Positions 1 through 10,400 of a DNA stretch of 64,000 nt are shown here, piece after piece. Under the pieces are notes generated by a model. It worked only from the letters and a program-made list of their open reading frames with translations. It ran no database searches and was not told where the DNA came from. The position numbers and the translations under genes were made by a program. Numbering within the stretch: position 1 is the first letter of the stretch; every line of letters begins with the position of its first letter. Source of the stretch: Hybos culiciformis (Eukaryota > Arthropoda > Insecta > Diptera > Hybotidae); assembly GCA_964007475.1 (NCBI GenBank), contig OZ023273.1, positions 13,281,922 to 13,345,921 of the forward strand, in the 5' to 3' direction.

Positions 1-1847
1 CTCATCATACATAAGCCCGAAAATCGGTGTTCGCACATAGTTGAACTTGTCCAAACTGAGGAAATTTTTAATTTCGGGACAAAAAAAAAAGTAAAAAAAA
101 ACGTGGGGGAAAATTTGAGGAAAATATTTTTTTCTGAGGGAAATGTGAAGAAATTCATAAATATTGTGCTAACGTTGGCAGTCAACAATATTTAAAATTT
201 CAGACTCGTAAATTTTTTTTACCCTATTGATTTTAAGAAATTGATATCATTACGATATTCTTCTACGTACGTTGAACTCAAAATCCATTGTTGAAACTAA
301 ACTTTTTGATTTACAACATATAAGTACCACATAAAATCTGAACACATTAAAAATTTGAGGAAATCTTGCAAAAATAAGCTGTTTTTGGGGAAAAACTGCA
401 GTGAGTAAAACCGTTAAACAATTTTTTTTTCTAATTTAGGGCAAAAAAAAATTTTAGTGCAGAAAAATATAAAAAAAATAATTTGAGGAGTTTTTTTAAA
501 AAAGTGTCTGGTTTGGGGAAATTTCTTAAAAATTTGAGGAAATTTCATTTATTCCATCTGGCAGCCCTGCGGTGAGAGATAATCTTAAAAAGTTCTCAGC
601 ATCGTATCAGCATACTGAGATGAATTTTGTCGTGAATTCAAAATATTGTTTTGCAACTGATTTTTCCTAAAATCAAAATTTAATTTAAATTAAGGTTGTT
701 GGAAATTGTAACTTAGAGATGAGCCCGCAATATGTCAAAGATTTGGTAAAATCAAAATAATAATTTTCACATGCACCACCTTATAAAAAATCCTGGCGGC
801 GCCCATGCTTGAGAGACATTTGAGAAAAATTAAATTCGTTTGAATTAAGTCGATATTAGTTACAATGTAAGTTCTGGATTAGTAAACACAGAAACATAAT
901 TTTGCTCTCAATTTTTTCATTTTCTAAATTATATATGTTAATTTTAAGGGCTTGAGAATGATGGAATGAATGGTTTATTAAAATCAATTAATAAATATTT
1001 ATTGTAAAATTTATTATTATTATTTTTTATTTTTTTTTTTAAGATAAGGGATTCGTAAACATTTCAAGAAAAGGATATTTTTTTTTATTGGGTTATAATG
1101 GTGGACAAAAAGCGATAAAAAATATATGAATAAAAATAAATCTTGGAAAATAACAATTTTATTGCTGAGTAAAGATTTTAAGTTATTTCAAAGATGAGAA
1201 AGAAAGAAAAAAATATATAAAAAAAAATCGATGAATTCTAAAGTTTTTCAATTTCAATAAACTTAATAACAAAAATATTTTTTATGTTAGAAAATTAATA
1301 GAAATCGTTTTTTCGTATTTAATTTCATTAACTAAAAGGATGATGCTATTCCTGCCAATAAAAAATTAAATTAATTTTTGCTTTTTAGGCATTATAATTG
1401 AATTGAACTAATACGCTAGTCTGTACAAAACTATTAAGTAAATATTTCTATATTTTGACATTATGAGATCAATATTTGACTGATTTCAGATCCATCCAAG
1501 GAAAACCTATGGAAAAATTATTATTATTATATAATAAATAATAAAAAATTATATTAAAAATTTTGATAATTTGGAAGTCGTTTAATAATAAGATGTCTCT
1601 GTTATTAATACAAATAGCACTTTCTGATATTACTAAAACTCAAATACGTACTTGATTAATATAACTTTTTCTTTTCACACTGAAAATATAGAAATTGGTG
1701 ATATCATTTCATATATTATTATTAGGAAGGATACTTGGAGCTTAATGTGATTATAAATTATATCAATATTCTACGGATAATTTTTTTCATATAACTATTT
1801 TGATCCTATGCTTTTATGCTATCTTGCTAAAAAAAAAAACATATATA
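1..1847. other. Intergenic AT-rich DNA with a degenerate repeat at its left end
   Basis: No coding region is supported here. The first ~575 bases carry a loosely repeated motif reading roughly AAAATTTGAGGAAAT (near 110, 350, 480 and 530). They end at CTGGCAGCCCTGCGG (560-574), which is G+C-rich against its surroundings and could be the end of an old mobile element that begins outside the window. The rest, to the transposon at 1848, is low-complexity A/T sequence with no frame, RNA gene or splice structure that I can recognise. Confidence 0.5.
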
Positions 1848-1864
1848 GGGTAAAAGCACCAGTA
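1848..1864 (+). repeat. Left terminal inverted repeat of the pogo-type element
   Basis: GGGTAAAAGCACCAGTA matches the complement of 5088-5104 at 15 of 17 positions. The TA before it is the presumed target-site duplication. A subterminal motif copy starts right behind it at 1861. Confidence 0.85.
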
Positions 1865-2049
1865 ACCGCCCACTTAAGGAATTTTCAGACTTTGAAAATA
1901 CGTTAAAATTCCTGTATAAGAGATATTGAATACATCTTTGCATCAATGGATAGCTAGACCAATTGTCTATAATTACTAGTACCTGCTTACTTCATTTGAA
2001 TAACGGTTTAGGAGAAAATTAGGTTTTTGTGAAAAAAGTCAATTTTTTC

Positions 2050-2106
2050 AGTAACCGCCCACTAAAATCTAGTATGCGCCCATACAAGTTCCAGTATCCG
2101 CCCATA
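2050..2106 (+). repeat. Subterminal transposase-site-like repeats, left side
   Basis: Three spaced copies of AGTA(A/T)(C/G)CGCCCA(C/T) lie at 2050-2063, 2071-2084 and 2093-2106, a period of about 21-22 bases. A further copy is at 1861-1874 inside the left end. The regular spacing and recurrence at the right end suggest transposase-binding sites; the binding role is inferred from family behaviour, not shown here. Confidence 0.6.
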
Positions 2107-2482
2107 CAAATTTTTAAGGGAAATTGAAGTAGATTTTCCTTAAAAAAAAAAAATTTCAATTAATTTTCAGTTTTTTTGAAAACAAACATAATTATATTTA
2201 CATAATTCATTAAAAAAATATATAAAATTAAAATAAAATAAAATAATTCACTTTGTTTCTCCTTAAATTAATCTAATTTTAAGGTTTGCTTAAACACTTA
2301 GTTCATTAAATAAAAATAATAAAATATATTGCTTTATTAGCATCACAAATTTTTATTTATGTCTTATAGACAAAAAAAATTAAATTCTTGAAAAATAAAA
2401 TAAAAAAATAACATATAATAAAAAGGCTTTTTGTACTCTTGTCCTATCACATTAAGTTTCGATCAGACTATAGGAAAAATTA

Positions 2483-4522
2483 TCAATCCTTGAATTCATT
2501 GCAATATGTGCAGACGAAATTTATTGATTTAGCTTTCTCGTAGTTAAAACTGCTAAGAATTGTGCATTTTTTATGGTATCAATTGATACATGCATCGCAC
2601 CCAATGCACTTCATGTCTTCATCATCTTCGTCGCTGTAAGCATTTTCGAAGCATTCTTGACACTTCAGTTTAGAATTTTTTTTACGCCGTTTTTTCTTTG
2701 GCACTTTTATTTTAATTTTTTTCTTTTCTTCTTTTCGCTTTCGAATTTCCTCAATTTTTCTGTCTTTTTCAGCCTTTTTGTCATCAATTATTTTTCTCCA
2801 TTGAGGAGACGATATAGCCATGGGAGAAATGTTGGTTGTTCGTCTTTTCCGTTGGAAAAATGATTTTTTGGGATATTTTAAAAAAGGAGATAGTGCTGAC
2901 TTTGGTGTGCTGATAACAGAAAGCGATGGTGACATGTTTGTTAACGGAGAGTGTGTGGGACTTGGGATGATTAAGGAGGTTTCATCATTCTGTTGGTCGC
3001 TGATTGAACTTGTTTTTTCAGGAGATTTTGTCGTAGTTATGGCTTGAGCTGAAGTTGATGGCTCTTGGTCTTCAAACATTTCAAAATTAAAAAATTGAGT
3101 TGATGGTGAAATATTTTGATATAAATCTAGGTCGAGGTCAGAAATACCAATTATTTTTCCAATTGAAATGTTTTCTATAGAAAGCGATTTGGAAACATTT
3201 ACTTGATTAGGTGAAATGTGATCTTCAATAACTTTAATAATTATGCTTGCATCAATTCCTTTCTCTTCTAATTTATCTGAAAGTTCTTTAATGACTTCGA
3301 TTCCGATTTCATACTTTTTCTTATTCGAATCTTCAGTATTATCTTTTTCCAAATTTTCCACTGCATTCAAAACTCATTTGGAATAATCCACCGCATTAAT
3401 ATCGAAGGGATACAGGCCACATTTTCTAAATGAATTTTTTATTATTGTTGGCAAATTTGTTTTTCTTTCAAATGTGAAATTTAACAAATTTCCAAAATTT
3501 GCTCTTGTGACTGTTGATCCCAGGTTTTCTCTAGTCCAATCTCTTACTACATCTTTCCACTCAGACTTAATGGGCTTGAACAGACCTACATCGCATGGTT
3601 GCAGCATATGAGTGGTGTTCGGAGGAAGAGAATATAAAATGATTTGATTTTTGTGACAGAATTCACTTAATTCAAGATTTAAATGTGATCTATGTCCATC
3701 CACAAACAAAATCACTGGCCGCTTAACATTCCCATTCTCTAACCAAATATGAAAATGATTAACCATAAATTCAAAAAAAGCATCACCTCTCATCCAACCC
3801 GATTCGGTGGATCCCAAAAACCATCCCTGTGGCATATTGTCCTTAATAACTTTAGGGACACGAACGTATGGAAATACTATCATGGGTGGTACCATCATAC
3901 CATTGGCGCAAATAGTTACCAAGACGGTAATTGTGTCTTTATCCTTACGTAATTGAACGGAATAGACATTTCTGTATCCTTTAGGTGCAATTACTTTTCC
4001 CGTCTTTGGACAAGTTTGGAATCCGCTTTCGTCAGCATTGAAGATTCTGCTGGCATCATCCAATATTTCTTGTTGGTCAATTTCTGTTAAATAGTCTTTT
4101 AGGTCGCTAAACCACTTTTTAACTGACTCCTCTGTCACAACCGCTCTGCCTTTGCTAATCCCTTCAGCTTCTCTTATTGCGAGATTAGGATGTCGTCCAA
4201 AAAATCCTTTCAACCAGCTACGCCCTGGCCTGCCATTTTTGAAAGGATTTTTTCTCTTTTGCTCTTTAATAATGGTTTCAACTGTACTCAATAATTCTCG
4301 TTTTTTTATTGGAAAGCCACATTTACACAGTTCCACGCACCATTTTTCAATTTCAATTTCTTCGTCCTTTTTTAAAACAGGGTCAGGTCCTTTTTTATAG
4401 GAGTCCTCCTTCACCTTCCCATCCAGGCGATCACGAATTGTTGAACGCGCAATTCCGTACTTTTGGGCAGCTTTTCGGGTGCTGATATTATTTTCCCGTA
4501 TATCCTTTAATGCATTTGCCAT
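2483..4522 (-). pseudogene. pogo/Tigger-type transposase with PHD-like finger, two in-frame TGA stops
   Basis: Starting at the ATG at 4520-4522, one reading frame runs 679 positions to a final TGA at 2483-2485, broken only by TGA at 3374-3376 and TGA at 2579-2581. Order of parts: an N-terminal helix-turn-helix of pipsqueak/CENP-B type (residues ~10-35, RKAAQKYGIARSTIRDRL); a Tc5/CENP-B-like second DNA-binding region (~50-130); and a DDE catalytic domain with D164 (NADESGFQ), D275 (FVDGHRSH) and D311 (LQPCDVGLF), with 35 residues between the last two. After the first stop come an acidic, Ser/Thr-rich linker, a Lys/Glu-rich helix and a Cys-rich end (CQEC...CIGCDACIN, stop, YHKKC...CTYC). The pattern is a PHD-like finger in which the second stop replaces the residue before YH, usually Trp. 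An open but ATG-less extension reaches about 4723. Catalysis could survive in the 382-residue first segment. Confidence 0.88.
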
Positions 4523-4651
4523 TTTTTCCAAATTAGGAGGACGGGGTGATCTTATGGAACTTTTCACTAAAGTTTTTCCTTTCGCAGGTGCTAAAATAAA
4601 GGAAAAATTATTCTGGGCGGATTCAGAAACAACAATCTTTTCTACTGATTT

Positions 4652-4678
4652 AGTAACCACCCATAGTGGGCGGTTACT
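4652..4678. promoter_or_regulatory. Inverted pair of subterminal motifs at the transposase 5' end
   Basis: AGTAACCACCCAT (4652-4664) is followed at once by its near-complement AGTGGGCGGTTACT (4665-4678), making a 27-base imperfect palindrome. It lies just upstream of the transposase coding region. The same motif sits near both transposon ends, so this could be a site where transposase represses or modulates its own gene. That role is an inference. Confidence 0.4.
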
Positions 4679-5087
4679 AAAATAGTTGTAAAAAATTGTT
4701 TCAGAAGCTGCCCACCTTATTTTTTATTATTAAAAATAAAAAAAAATATTTTTTTATTTCAAATTCATTTAAATAATATTATTTACTATTAATAAAATAT
4801 TATTGTAATTAAATATTTTTTTTTTCATAATAACTTACCCATCTTTTCGTTTTGAATTTCTTAAGCAAAATGACACTTTTTTCACCGTTTTTAAATTTTT
4901 GCATTTCACCAGAAACTTAAACCGACTTTTTTTTAATTCCAATTGGACTCAAGCAACCAAAATTTGCACGGGTGTGCGTGACAACCCAACGAACAAATTA
5001 ATGCTTTGCAATAAGCAAAAGACTCTATACTTTCATTAATATTTAAATTTAAAGTGGAAAGTGGGCGGTTACTAGTACCGGGCGGGC

Positions 5088-5104
5088 TACTGGTGCATCT
5101 ACCC
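5088..5104 (-). repeat. Right terminal inverted repeat of the pogo-type element
   Basis: Read on the minus strand this is GGGTAGATGCACCAGTA, pairing with the left end at 1848-1864. It is followed by TA at 5105-5106. The right end carries an extra CCCGCCCGGTACT segment before the subterminal motif at 5060-5073, so the two ends are not identical beyond the first 17 bases. Confidence 0.85.
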
Positions 5105-5106
5105 TA

Positions 5107-7493
5107 CCAACAAAAAAACCTTAATTTCTTTGCAAAAAAAATTTCTCAAATGTGTTCTTTCTTACAAAATGAAAAATCGGAAATAATACCAGTCAAAATT
5201 AAAGCTTGTTATTACCGCTTAAATGTCATGTTATTCAATGTAATACAATATTTTCCCTAAATTAATAAATTTTCAAGGACGTTTACATGAAAATGTGCAA
5301 AATTTATATCGTGTTAATACTATATAATAACAGGAAGATATGATATGAATAAACATCATTTTAGACATTTTTCCCTTTTAGAGATATCTTATAAATATAT
5401 ATCTTATAAATAGGACTAAGTTTCAACAAAAAATAAAAATGTGTATAAATTTTATTTTGCCGCAAAAAAATATCCAAAAATCTTTTTTAATGAAGTGTTT
5501 ATAGAATACGCACATGTGAGAGTTTGAATAAATTAAATTGCGGAACATGTATAAAAAATATATAAAATAATTTTTAAACACATTTAATGACATTATGTGC
5601 CTGATAAAAGATAAAATTTTACGCCTGATATCAATTAAAATATCATTTAAATGGTTGTAAATAATTTATCTCTCATTTTCAAACAAATTAATATCTTCAC
5701 GAGTATTTTTTTGAGAATTTAGAATTTATTTTTTTGAGATTTTTGAAGTTTTAAACACGTTTTTTAGAGTGAAATAATCAAAAAAAGTATATAACATATA
5801 AAAGTTCATGGGGTTGCGATTTAAGATTTTTTTTTAATTTGTATTTTTTGTATGGGACCGGAACCTCTATGAGTCTACGATACACACACTCTTTGGCATC
5901 ATAATATGAATATTATACATTATTGACTAATATTACTCATCTCCAGAAAAATTATTAAGATAGATACTAAATATCTTTAGAAAATAAAATAATCAAATAA
6001 GTCAAAATATTTCATTCTATTTCGCTCAATAAACATTATATTTTTGTAACAATATTTCAATTTATCAAAAAAATATTAAATTTGAATTTAACATTTAAGC
6101 TACATGTGTTCGAATAGCATTACTTGAATATAAATTATAAATTTTTTAATATTGTTGAAAGCTCTATCTATAAACATAAACATGTTGTTTATTGCTAAAC
6201 AATTTATATTTCTTATATACAAAAGCTCTGTATTCCCCAACATTTTGTTTACTTCTGAATGCAGTTATTTCAAATTTCTAAAACTTTAACAATTTTGGCC
6301 AATGTAACCAATTCGAAAAAAATTCCGTAAACTGTATATTCATGGAAATTCTTAGAGCCAATTATAAATAAAAATAAATACTGATCAAGAGAGAAGCAAG
6401 CAATGATCGAATTGGATTGTTGCGCTCTTGAAAAAGAAATTACTTACATAAATAATCCCAAATTTATATCTTCAACTTCTCTAGATTAGATACGCGAATT
6501 AAAAATTCACCATGAATTCATTTCTATTAACGAAAAATTTCAACATAGAAACAAGAAAAAAAAAACTTTATGGACAAAATTTTCTAATATTTTTGCACAA
6601 TTGACCAAAAGAAAAATGTTCTTATCTTCTTTCTTTTTATATTCTATTTTAATATGTATTTATTGACTATATTAAAAATTATATGAAAATTTTCATAACA
6701 AAAAAAACTTTAATTCCACAATAGAATCAATGAAAAATAACTTTCATCATTTTAAAAAAAAATTTGGGAATAAAAGGGAATAGTAATAATTTTTAATAGC
6801 AGCAATCAAAAAAATAAAACCAAAAAATGAATATTCCCATAAGTATTGACATTAAGTTTATTATGACAAAAACGTAAAACATCAAAACGAAAAAATGTAA
6901 ATTACATAAGTTCAATGACTTGTAAAAATTGGGTCTAAATATTAAAATTCTTATTTTTGTTTTAGAATTATTTCAATGTTTATTTTTTTAACTTTTTCTG
7001 ACAAACTCAAGACAAAATTTTAGAAATATGGAGAATCTACATCTCTCAAGGAATAAGAAATAAAATATTTAAAAACAAAAATAGACTTTTCGAATTTTGA
7101 ATCAAATTATAGTAAGTATCTTATATTCTGGTTATTTACAGCTCTTTAATGTATTCATTTTCAGCATCTAATCAAATTATTAATTTTTGTGTTTATAAGT
7201 ACGTCGACTAAAAACTATATTCTCAAAAAAGAAGTCAATAAGTATAAAAACACATGTAGAGGTAATTTCAATAACATTTTAGTTATTTTGTTTATTTTTT
7301 AAACTGTCAATTTTTACATTAAGTAGTTTATTTTAATGAATTATAATAAATTTTACAGGGTTTTTAAGGCACATGGTGATATGGTTGATTTTAATGAGTT
7401 TTCGATATTTTTATTCTTCTTCTAACATTAGGTATATAAATATTATTCAATGATCCAAATATCAAATTCAAAAGAATACACTAAAAGTTTCTG
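5107..7493. other. Intergenic DNA downstream of the dioxygenase gene
   Basis: A/T-rich sequence with no supported gene. It holds one partial copy of an inverted-repeat element (about 5735-5880) and the presumed 3' untranslated region of the minus-strand dioxygenase gene just below 7494. A candidate polyadenylation signal (TTTATT on the plus strand, AATAAA on the minus) lies at 7327-7332, but such hexamers are common in DNA this A/T-rich. Confidence 0.5.
5735..5880 (+). repeat. Partial, diverged copy of the fold-back MITE seen at 25459
   Basis: TTCATGGGGTTGCGAT and GTATGGGACCGGAACCTCTAT here match CTCATGGGGTTGCGAT and GTATGGGACTGATTCCTCTTTAT in the right arm of the 25459-25781 element, in the same order with a similar A/T spacer. 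Only one arm is recognisable, so this looks like a truncated or decayed relative. Confidence 0.6.
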
Positions 7494-10400
7494 TTAAGAA
7501 CCATAAGTCTCTTTGAAACGTCTTTGGATTAATTGATAAGCATTAAAAACTCTAAAAATAAAAAAAAATATAAAAACACATTTTGAGATTTGCTTAGTTA
7601 AAAAAATTTTCATACTTTTCTTTGGCTGCTTTAAATGATTTTTTTCGCGGTTTTTTACTACCTGTATTACAACAATCAGGCTGTGCTTCTGGCAATGGCA
7701 AATCAGCAGGTGATATCATTGTCAAATTATCTAAAGTTAAAAAGAATAATTATTTGATGTATGTAGATAAACATAAAGAATTTGAACACGTTATAAATAA
7801 TCAATAATATAATATATAATTCCTGGATACTGTGAAATCAAATTGAAAACTATTCAAAATGAATATTTTTTGAACGAACATTTTAAAAATAATCAAAACC
7901 AGGAACAATAAGTTATTTTGAAGAAAATCTAAAGACAGAAAAATATTTTTTTTTTAATCTTACCTGGATGACAAAAATAGCCAATGGAATGTCGACCTCG
8001 ACTTCTTATGTGTTCCTGTTCTGGTATCACAACTCTATGACTCTACAATTCATAACAAAATTATATATGATTTTCTTCATTATTTTTAAATTATAATTAT
8101 ATTACTAATGCTGGATATTTATCATCGGTCCATAAAGATAAAATTTCGCCACAATTGATCAAAATAGCCCCCGGCAAATGACCAACACGTTGCCATTTAT
8201 CACTACCAGCTAATTTAACTTCTAATCCTCCTTCTGAGTCTTGTGATAATAAAGTAAAAGTTCCATAATCGGTATGTTCTCCAGCTCTAATAAAACCATT
8301 TAAAGGTTTCGAAGTACAACCGTTTGTATGTAATTCTTCATCACTATTAACTCTTAAACGTTCGAACGCTTTTTTCTGATCTTCTGCTTCTAAATAAGCT
8401 TCGTCGATTTCCTCATCTTTAGTTTTTCGACGTCTTGGAGGATCGAAATTAGGTCGAAAATCTGGATCACCCATCATTGCGCAGCGTTGATAAGTGTACT
8501 TACAGCGCCCCTTAAAAAACTCTGAATGGATGTCATCTTCAATAACAGGAGGATAATAAAGCAAACGCAAAGTTGTTTCATTATCGTGATCACCGGATAA
8601 CATATGAGAATGCTTTTCAACAAAAAAATGTTGTGGAATATCTGGAAGAATTGGTATATTGAATAAATATTTACAAAAATTTTTTTTTCAATAACTCAAA
8701 TTTAACAAAGCTTTTTTAACCATTTATGCGTACATTTTATTGGTGGTTACAGAATGGTTTAGAATTTCAAATTAGGACCGTTGTTGAAAGTAAAAATCAA
8801 TGGAGATTTTAAGAAGGAAGATTTAGATCTAAAACTTTAGTATCTTAAAAAGGTAAAGATAGAATCTTCGTAATAAGTTAACTGTTTATATAAATTTAAG
8901 GTATTGACCTCACATCATTTCCGACTATATAAGTGTTATAAAATTTAAAATCAGTTTTAAAAAAAAAAAAATTTCCAAAATTACCTAATGCAATTGCTAA
9001 TGCATTAAGTAAAAAACTGGCCAGTGACTTGAATTCTGTTGCTAAGCTGGCAACATGATCTGCAAATCCTGGTAATGGCTCCTCAGGTAAATTTTTAGCA
9101 TTTAATGTGCAAATATTGAACGCATGACGTAATTCAGCACGTTTACCATCGAATGAATCTTGACCTGGTCTAACATAACCATGGTTATCATCTCCTTTTC
9201 TTATATAATGTTCTTTAATTTCTGTTGGCAACTCACAAAAATCATCTAAATGTTTCCAAGCTATTTTAAGCTAATTGGAATAATGAAAAGAAAAAAAATG
9301 TTTAAGAATATAAATTTTTTAACATTAAGTTTTAGTTATTTCAACCTTTTCATCTGATATTCCATGATTTACAAGTAATGCTAATCCCTTCTCTGATAAA
9401 GCCTTATTAAGCTGATTGGCTACACGAGTCAATACTGAACGCACTGGGATTTCTTCAGTTCCTGTAAAAATTAAAGGTAAAGTTTCATTATTTTAATATT
9501 TAGATACCTAAACATAATTAATTTTTAATATAATACGTTTATAATAATATATTTATGGCACTATGTACAGTATGTTGTACGTATAATATACCTAATAGTT
9601 TATTTTATGTCAACCATTGAATGTTCCATATACTACATGTATAACATAAAATAAGAAAGACCTAAATATCGATAATATTTGAATGGCTTTTCTTAAATTT
9701 CGAAATTTTTATACATAGACAATATATAATATTTTTTTGCTTTCATGGGGTTACATTACTGCTTTTCATTCTAAAAATTATAGATGACGAACTATAAATG
9801 AAGTACGGGGGGGGGGGGGGGGGGGGTTTTAACATTTTGGATTTAAAACCATATCGAATAAATAGTTTTTCACGTAATTATATGAAAATGTAAACAAAAA
9901 CTGAAAATAACTTCTGCTATACTATTCAGAATATTGAAAATATTGAATTTTATTTTGGTACGAAAATGTGAGTAATGCAATGGTCGGTTAATTCCAAAAT
10001 TAAAAGATAAAAATTGGTTATAAAAGATTCCATGGTAAACCACATACATTACGTTTTTTTTTTTTTTTGGGGATTTCCAATATTACATGTGGCAGTTTTT
10101 GTTCATAAAATATGCATAATTTTTAAAACATAATATATAGTCTTCAATACAAATTAATTCTTAATATAGAATCTCAACGAGAAGTTTTAAATGATATTAC
10201 GCTCAGCCACGATTTTAAAAATAATCCCCGTTTTATATGTAACAAATCAATAAACTTTATTATTATTTTTAAAGCCTAATCAAATCTTTATTATTTTTTA
10301 TTATCCAAATATATTCGTACGAAAAACAATTCGACCTTGTGTACTGTGTAGTATCAAAATAATTAAAACTTTTTATCAATAAATTACCTAATGTTAAAAA

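Larger units (their letters stand above)
1848..5104 (-). mobile_element. pogo/Tigger-type (Tc1/mariner superfamily) DNA transposon
   Basis: The 3,257-bp element is bounded by inverted ends: GGGTAAAAGCACCAGTA at 1848-1864 and the complement of GGGTAGATGCACCAGTA at 5088-5104 (15 of 17 match). Both ends are flanked by TA (1846-1847 and 5105-5106), the target duplication typical of Tc1/mariner/pogo transposons. Inside each end lie copies of a subterminal motif AGTAACCGCCCACT. The single gene, on the minus strand, is a DDE transposase of the pogo/Tigger/Jerky type interrupted by two stops, so the copy is probably non-autonomous now. The ends are well matched and the frame is otherwise intact, which suggests a fairly recent insertion. 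Confidence 0.9.

Noticed and set aside
2573..3047. Plus-strand open frames overlapping the transposase C-terminus
   Set aside because: They are antisense shadows of the Ser/Lys-rich transposase tail; no family features.
2483..4522. Genome-wide reassignment or programmed readthrough of TGA
   Set aside because: The UBE2D and PAQR-like models need no TGA as sense, and UBE2D itself ends in TGA at its expected length, so the standard code applies.
4522..4660. Transposase start upstream of 4522
   Set aside because: The extra 46 residues have no ATG at their start (a GTG at 4660) and the DNA-binding helix is complete from 4522. A spliced upstream start cannot be excluded.
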